This document shows, piece after piece, positions 59,801 to 64,000 of a DNA stretch of 64,000 bases. The position numbers were made by a program, and so were the translations under genes. Under the pieces are notes generated by a model that had not been told where the DNA came from, did not search any database, and saw only the letters and a program-made list of their open reading frames with translations. Position 1 is the first letter of the stretch, and every line of letters begins with the position of its first letter. Origin of the DNA: an uncultured Alphaproteobacteria bacterium (lineage in GTDB: Bacteria > Pseudomonadota > Alphaproteobacteria > Puniceispirillales > UBA1172); contig OY288107.1 of NCBI GenBank assembly GCA_958431225.1, forward strand, positions 1-64,000. Reading direction: 5' to 3'.

Positions 59801-62800
59801 CATCGTAGGAGATCGCCACGCTATAATCTGCGTAAAGATTTGCGCTGCCGATGGTGTAGGTTGCGCCGGTTGCGCCAGCGATTGCATCTTCGCCACTGAA
59901 CCATTGATAGCGAATATCGGTCATGCCCCCATCAAGGTCAGGGGTTTCTAGCACCGCGCGCAAGGTCTCGCCATCGCCAATCACACCCCGCACCGCATAC
60001 ACCGCATCGTCTTCATCGGCATTGGCTACATCAATGAAGATTCTATGGGTGGCTGTATTGCCCGCATCCAATGACGTGTCGGTCGCCATAACCTCCAACA
60101 CATAGCGTTTTTGTTGGTTGGGGTTTTCGTAATCCAGAGCCTCGGCTCCCGTCATGGCGCTGGCAAAAGTGATGGCGCTTGTTTGCGCATCAATGGTGAA
60201 CAGATTGTCAGGATTTTCGGTGAGTTCATAGCGGATATTAGCATTGGGATTGCGTGTCGCCGTGTTGGCTCGTGCCACAACATCACTCGTCCCATACGCG
60301 CCTTCAAGCACGGTGACTTCTTGCGTGTCATTCAGATGGAAAAACAATGTCGGGGTGGCTAGAAGCACCGATTCCTGATTCCCCGCACCATCGGTGTAAG
60401 TGATGGTGACGCGCAGTTGTGCGCCGCGATTCGCTACCGCATCTTGCTGTTCGGTGGTCATCAAATACCAATTTTGACTACCGCCAACGGTGCCCGGGGC
60501 AACTGTGCGCCCCGCAAGCGCATCGGTGGGGGAGTCAATGTATTCCCATTCGTAATTGTAAGAACCCCGTCTGCCGTCAGAATCAAGGGCGATTTCCTCC
60601 ACCGTTTGCCGACGGAAAATGCGTACCTCATCACGATAATAGACATATTCCGCCTCAGTCGCCCAACCGAATACAGATGTGCCACTGACATCCACGACGA
60701 TTGTGTGTGCGATTGTCTCAGTCGTTTCATCAGGCACACGCACCTCTAATTGCAACTCCACACCACTGCCGAGCGCATTAACATCATGCGCATTGCCGAG
60801 GAATATCAGGTCGCCATTTTCATCTAAATGGAACAAACGTTCATAATACGCACCCGTATCAGCGAGTCTATATTCAACTGGGCTATCGGGGTCGTGCATG
60901 TTGGCGATTGTTGGTAGGGCGTTGCCTAGATTCAAATTGCCATCCAAAGTATCCGTGCCAACATCGATGGTATTCACGTGCGTATTGCCGTTGGGGTAGC
61001 TGACTTTGACGACATGATCATTGCCGGCGTTATCGGTGTATTCAACCTCTACATAAATTTCCGCGCCTTCCGCCAGCCTTGCTGTATGCCATTGGCTCGT
61101 CGCATAATCATTGCCAGCAGGGATTTGGATATACTCGCTTGGGTTGCCATCACGGCCGACGACGAAACGTTGACTATCATCGTGCAGAACAGTGGGCCCC
61201 TGTCCCGGTAGTTGCATATACCACGTATATTTATAGTCTTCCACACGATCACCACCATAATAACTATGCGTGTGCGTACCGGCGCCTTGAGGGTCGGGGG
61301 CGATTTCCGTCACTTCTAAGAAATGTTCCCTGCCAAGCCCGGTGCTTCGTGCCAGCGCAAATTCGGCAGTGCCGAGTTCCTTTGCCGTGCCATAGACTTC
61401 AAGCTCCTCATTCGCACCAAGCACGTTGAGATAAACCGCGCGTGAGGAGATGGTGGCGTCGTAATTTTCCGCCTCAAATATGAAAATGTCGGAGAAGGAA
61501 CCGGCGGCGTGTAGGCTTTGCACATCATCATGGAAATTATCAACAGTATAGACCCACTCCCCGCTTTCCAGATTATAGGTGAAAGTGCCGTGATCTAGGG
61601 TCATGGTGTAAATGCCGTCCGCCTCGGTCGCTTCAATTGTGCGATCATCATAATCGCGGATAGTGAATCTAGCGGTGTCGGTGAATCTAGCACCTCCCGA
61701 TTCTTCGGCGATGTTAACCGTCCCACGCACGACCAAATTGCCGCCTCTTTGTATGTTTTCATCTTCCACGACATAGGCGGTGAAATCACCGCTGAATTCG
61801 GCTTCGGGTATATCAAGCACGACGACTTGTAGGTCTATGAATTCGGAAAGGACGCCGCTTATGCCGTTTGCGTCTTCGGTGGCGTCTTTGACCGCGACTT
61901 GCAGATTGACCACGCGTTCATAATATTCCGCCACCCCGCGCCCATAAATATCAATCGTAGCACCGCCCTCAATCGCCTCATAATCCAGCGTTGCGCCCTC
62001 TTTCAGTGCTAGAGAAAAACGCCCATCAGGTTCGCCAACCATTTCAAAATAATCGGCAAAATCACCGCGAATCACCCATTCGGGGTCAAGCACCGTGCCT
62101 TCAACCCAAACAGCACCCCTAATCACCTCGTTACCATTACTCTCGCCATAAACGACCACGCCATCACTGGGGCGGATATTTTCATTAACCAAGCCCACAG
62201 GTCTAACCTCGCCAAAACCATAATCCCTAATATCATGGAGTTCTATTTGCGGGGCTTCCCTAACAGCAATTTTCACATCAACATGCGTAGGGGCATGTTC
62301 GCGCCCTGCTGAAACTGCGACTTGGAGCGTGGCATCTTCGGCTTGTCTGCCAGCCATGACGGAAATCACCCCGCGCGCATTGATGCTGTAAGGTCCATCG
62401 TAATTTCCTGCCGCATTGCCGACAATGCTGAATTCCATAGTCTCGCCATTGCTAGCGACGGCGTTGATGATGCCTACATAGTCATCATGTTCGCCCATGC
62501 TAAATTGCACCTGCACTTCGGGTTCGGCTTCGTCTGTATCCTGATTCAGAATCGTCACGGGATTGGGGCTTAGGGAGGCATCTTCAATGGCTTCAATAGC
62601 CGCCCCTATGCCCTCAAACAAATCTTCAATCCCTTCTAGGTTGGTTTCGTCGTGCCCTTGCCCGGCTGCTTGTTTGGCTTTGTTGTGTGCTAGGTATTTT
62701 GCCAAGCCTTGCACCACCTGCACGATCATATCATCGCCGGCGGTGTCAATGTAGTTTTTGCGTTCAAGCAATGCTTCGGCGAGTTCGTCAATGTCTAGGT

Positions 62801-63374
62801 CAGTGGGTGTTTCGCCATCGGCTTCAAGATATAATTTGAGAAAATACTTGAAACTTTGCCCCAAATCTTCGGCGGCACCAATCAAATCGGTGATGGGGGA
62901 GGCAATAATGTGTCTGCCGTAAAAATCCGGCGAAGAATAATACCTGCCTTCAAGTTGTTGGTCAGTTGCCGCATCAAATGCACCATCCAAAATCGCCACA
63001 AACGCGCGCCCGTGGAGTGCATCAGGGATATTATGCGCCAAGCCCTCGGCATCGGTGATGAAGCCGTCGGGGTATTGCTCATCTTGGAGGGCGATATCGT
63101 CATCAGTCACGCCATCGACGCCATCCATATCAAAATAAACACGCGCACCTTGCACGGGGCTGGCATTGACGCTCACGGTGTTGCCAGTGCCTCTACTGCC
63201 GCCGCCGCCATCAGAAAAGAGATCATCCAAACTACCGCAAGCCGCAAGCACTACGCCCGAAAGTGTCCAGACGCTTGCCGTGAAGCCCGATGCGGCAAGT
63301 TTTTTGCGCGATGATTTATCGTTATCATCAATGAGGTGGTTGAGATGGTTGTTCCGATTGAGATCATTTGGCAT
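56880..63374 (-). CDS. Giant cadherin/Ig-like lipoprotein, subfamily A (2164 aa)
   Basis: The start is the ATG at 63374 (MPNDLNRNNHLNHLIDD...), with AAGGGGA about 9 bases upstream; the frame is open 78 bases further but without a ribosome site. The leader ends SGVVLAAC (lipobox Cys46) then Gly-Ser and a Gly-rich linker. The shared domain follows (SPVQGARVYFD, Ca loop DMDGVDGVTDDD, ASPITDLI). The body has cadherin-like domains and repeated composite units marked LEVTEIAPDPQG, YKYTWY, EYTDNAGN, LDGNLNLGNALP, LIFLGN and VELQLEVRVPDET. A block starting GWATEAEYVYYRDE is shared almost unchanged with the 2535-residue paralogue. GIYDADGDGIDAND near the C-terminus resembles a Ca2+-binding loop. The tail is AKIPNHQQAQAHDP then DPIIAEG. 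No RTX block and no cysteine after the lipobox were seen. Promoter and leader are near-copies of those of the paralogue. Adhesin or surface role inferred. Confidence 0.87.
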   Translation of the reverse strand: MPNDLNRNNHLNHLIDDNDKSSRKKLAASGFTASVWTLSGVVLAACGSLDDLFSDGGGGSRGTGNTVSVNASPVQGARVYFDMDGVDGVTDDDIALQDEQYPDGFITDAEGLAHNIPDALHGRAFVAILDGAFDAATDQQLEGRYYSSPDFYGRHIIASPITDLIGAAEDLGQSFKYFLKLYLEADGETPTDLDIDELAEALLERKNYIDTAGDDMIVQVVQGLAKYLAHNKAKQAAGQGHDETNLEGIEDLFEGIGAAIEAIEDASLSPNPVTILNQDTDEAEPEVQVQFSMGEHDDYVGIINAVASNGETMEFSIVGNAAGNYDGPYSINARGVISVMAGRQAEDATLQVAVSAGREHAPTHVDVKIAVREAPQIELHDIRDYGFGEVRPVGLVNENIRPSDGVVVYGESNGNEVIRGAVWVEGTVLDPEWVIRGDFADYFEMVGEPDGRFSLALKEGATLDYEAIEGGATIDIYGRGVAEYYERVVNLQVAVKDATEDANGISGVLSEFIDLQVVVLDIPEAEFSGDFTAYVVEDENIQRGGNLVVRGTVNIAEESGGARFTDTARFTIRDYDDRTIEATEADGIYTMTLDHGTFTYNLESGEWVYTVDNFHDDVQSLHAAGSFSDIFIFEAENYDATISSRAVYLNVLGANEELEVYGTAKELGTAEFALARSTGLGREHFLEVTEIAPDPQGAGTHTHSYYGGDRVEDYKYTWYMQLPGQGPTVLHDDSQRFVVGRDGNPSEYIQIPAGNDYATSQWHTARLAEGAEIYVEVEYTDNAGNDHVVKVSYPNGNTHVNTIDVGTDTLDGNLNLGNALPTIANMHDPDSPVEYRLADTGAYYERLFHLDENGDLIFLGNAHDVNALGSGVELQLEVRVPDETTETIAHTIVVDVSGTSVFGWATEAEYVYYRDEVRIFRRQTVEEIALDSDGRRGSYNYEWEYIDSPTDALAGRTVAPGTVGGSQNWYLMTTEQQDAVANRGAQLRVTITYTDGAGNQESVLLATPTLFFHLNDTQEVTVLEGAYGTSDVVARANTATRNPNANIRYELTENPDNLFTIDAQTSAITFASAMTGAEALDYENPNQQKRYVLEVMATDTSLDAGNTATHRIFIDVANADEDDAVYAVRGVIGDGETLRAVLETPDLDGGMTDIRYQWFSGEDAIAGATGATYTIGSANLYADYSVAISYDDAASQEGDDPRSTSAAVKAPVFAEREDDYTLLIPENRDGVLLTVEATYDDAADGVSYALIGADAIFEIIDASTGAISLVSGATLDYATATQHSLTVAASYTDANDRTFTKWVDVVIDVGELVNDDAPELTALTDAGRARHDREAPEDGTDTGIRFSVSDADIDEVNKHQITTSQDDKFEVKEIDGAWGVFLKEGQSIDFDALNTDSLGLTITITDTLDDGTQATDDIDVTIARYNSLSWDTDADAGTQRFWVPEGIKQGGASVTDVSAISAEAGDVSYAFADGTLTSGFFAINAETGAITFTSNARVNDGDAHQHVLDVVASHATNGDSIAATITIDVRNIDLDIFGTVKDPGTAEFALGRSTGLNRYHFLEVTEIAPDPQGGMATHIYHGGDRVEVYKYTWYLQLAGEDATVLHDDGVRDVVPNKDNPDGYIKIPAGNDYATTSWHSDRLAEGAKIYVEVEYTDGANNKHVVTVDYPGGASHLDTIIIGTHNLDGNLNLGNALPIIGGRRDPDGVVEYELLDTGAAHERLFQLNDAGEMIFTGNTRDAEALGSSVELQLEVRVPDETDEVFTHKIVVDVTGQTEHAKFAVERYRLEHHHNWGVKILQDDPDGAFGDDEYVIANNADGISIDWGFFYPNDYRYGKAGEVEAADRRYVLSRDQIEALNDGAYVTATITYTDDEGNRHVVETAQTADFAIENFAAPGETLRVEQVRKDDYGVASVTYRWFAQDPDGENREYIGDTSANTYTLDNMDAAKVYGVVVEYTNNNHGTSYTLAKGSAIELIADSVVFDKSTYTDRSLHEFAGEGFDGFAPTAYFGEASNNDVDYQFAPGSTTDNGNSIRIKAGSDNTIIEEIKYINGNAQISDLLKINTDTGEISYAGDTYLDATNFKNNPNVSKTYTIMVRGIYDADGDGIDANDPFADVSYVITVAGKHQTGGLGEAKIPNHQQAQAHDPVDPDETLPPLDPIIAEG
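59901..60495 (-). repeat. DNA segment nearly identical to 18924-19518
   Basis: Partner of the segment 40,977 bases to the left, in the same orientation and codon frame, without gaps. It diverges gradually to the right of about 60500. Confidence 0.85.
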
Positions 63375-63428
63375 AACTACGTCCCCTTTGTTTCGTGTCA
63401 GATGGTCAAATTTCATCAATATATTGTG

Positions 63429-63456
63429 ATTATACAGGATATATCGCAACAATCAA
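63429..63456 (-). promoter_or_regulatory. Putative sigma70 promoter of the 2164-residue lipoprotein gene
   Basis: On the minus strand TTGATT (63451-63456) and perfect TATAAT (63429-63434) are 16 bases apart, with a long T/A tract directly upstream (about 63457-63480). Both the motifs and the surrounding 45-50 bases nearly match 22450-22500, indicating duplication of gene and promoter together. Confidence 0.6.
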
Positions 63457-63484
63457 CAAAAAAATAAAAAAAAAATTTTCCGCC

Positions 63485-63655
63485 TTTAAATTCGCGCCCA
63501 CACTTAAATTCGCGCCCACGCCGCCGCGCCATCCCTGCGCGCCATCCCTGTAAATCCGCGCCCACACTTAAATTCGCGCCCACGCCGCCGCATCCGCCCT
63601 GCGCGCCCACGCCGCCGCATCCGCCCTGCGCGCCCACGCCGCCGCGCCGTCCCTG
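63485..63655. repeat. Tandem GC-rich intergenic repeats
   Basis: The core CGCGCCCACGCCGCCGC occurs at 63511-63527, 63575-63591, 63602-63618 and 63629-63645; the last three are 27 bases apart. Between them are shorter pieces (TTAAATTCGCGCCCACAC, GCGCCATCCCTG). Together with flanking sequence they fill the spacer between two giant genes. On the minus strand the array is G-rich, and an open frame there encodes only Gly/Ala/Arg-rich low-complexity sequence. Confidence 0.85.
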
Positions 63656-63685
63656 CCATTACTAAATTAAAATATGCCACTCCTT

Positions 63686-64000
63686 TTAGACTAGGTCTGG
63701 GGTTAGATCTGGTATTGGAATTGGGCTGTCTTCGTCTGGGATGACTACCTCTGCCTCTGATGCGTGGCGGGTTGGGATTTGTGCGGGGGCTGGGGCGGAG
63801 GCTGGGGTGGAGGCTGGGGCTTTAATCACGTTTATGGTGCCGCGCGCATAAGCCACCGCACCGCTAACGTGTTCTGCTTTGACGATTAGATTGTAGGTGT
63901 CGCGGGTTTCGTAATCAAAAACTGCGCCGTCGGTGATGATGATTGCGCCGGTGTGGGTGGTAATCGTAAATGTACCCGCATAATCATCAATTAGCGAAAA
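63686..64000 (-). CDS. Cadherin-like protein, C-terminal fragment of a fifth paralogue
   Basis: The last 104 codons and a TAA stop of a leftward gene that begins beyond the window. The visible part is one cadherin-like repeat (TGAIIITDGAVFDYETRDTY, then LIVKAEHVSG), with the DYET strand typical of its neighbours. It is followed by a Pro/Ala/Ser linker (APASTPASAPAPA) and a tail IPTRHASEAEV ... IPIPDLTPDLV. This tail resembles the KIPNRQ and IPDTDP tails of the other four leftward genes, so it is likely another member of the array, closer to subfamily B. Its N-terminus and lipobox cannot be checked here. Confidence 0.8.
   Translation of the reverse strand, partial: FSLIDDYAGTFTITTHTGAIIITDGAVFDYETRDTYNLIVKAEHVSGAVAYARGTINVIKAPASTPASAPAPAQIPTRHASEAEVVIPDEDSPIPIPDLTPDLV

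Noticed and set aside
63416-63637. 73-codon minus-strand open frame in the intergenic repeat
   Set aside because: It only encodes low-complexity Gly/Ala/Arg translated from the GC-rich tandem repeat and runs into the T tract and promoter.

Overview
The window looks like the chromosome of a Gram-negative bacterium, probably a marine-type alphaproteobacterium. This rests on a complete Entner-Doudoroff gene set, outer-membrane-type lipoprotein signals and very large cadherin/RTX surface proteins. The genus cannot be fixed from the sequence; a SAR116-like lineage is only a guess. No rRNA, tRNA, CRISPR array, transposase or integrase was seen.

Left edge (1-425): the first 30 codons of a leftward DUF262 (GmrSD-like) gene, then an intergenic region with two tandem palindromic repeats, a C9 tract and a good sigma70-type promoter.

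Central carbon metabolism (426-7903): zwf-pgl, then edd-eda-pgi, all rightward and tightly coupled by one-base overlaps or direct abutment. Together they take glucose-6-phosphate through 6-phosphogluconolactone, 6-phosphogluconate and KDPG to pyruvate plus glyceraldehyde-3-phosphate. Pgi links the route to fructose-6-phosphate. A leftward chromate transporter (chrA) splits the set, and its 3' end overlaps that of pgl. No glucokinase or 6-phosphogluconate dehydrogenase is present.

Giant surface-protein region (8072-64000): about 56 kb holds only six genes. The first, rightward, encodes a 2222-residue protein with no Sec signal, cadherin/Ig-like repeats and a C-terminal RTX block, so it is probably a type I secretion substrate. 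After a strong hairpin come five leftward paralogous genes: four complete (2535, about 8647, 2706 and 2164 aa) and one cut by the window end. The four complete ones start with a conserved MPN leader, a lipobox, a Gly-rich linker and a shared Ca-loop domain. They continue as cadherin-like and Ig-like domains, and all five end in a short Pro/Asp-rich tail. They fall into two subfamilies in the order A-B-B-A (A tail DPIIAEG; B tail IPDTDP-x-A, with RTX blocks inside).

The most interesting content is this array: lipobox-anchored proteins carrying RTX repeats, a shared C-terminal tail that may be an undescribed sorting signal, a 12-copy repeat with a 390-base period inside the 26-kb gene, near-identical DNA shared by genes 41 kb apart, duplicated promoters, and a GC-rich intergenic repeat family. 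No secretion-system gene is in the window, so the export route is unresolved.
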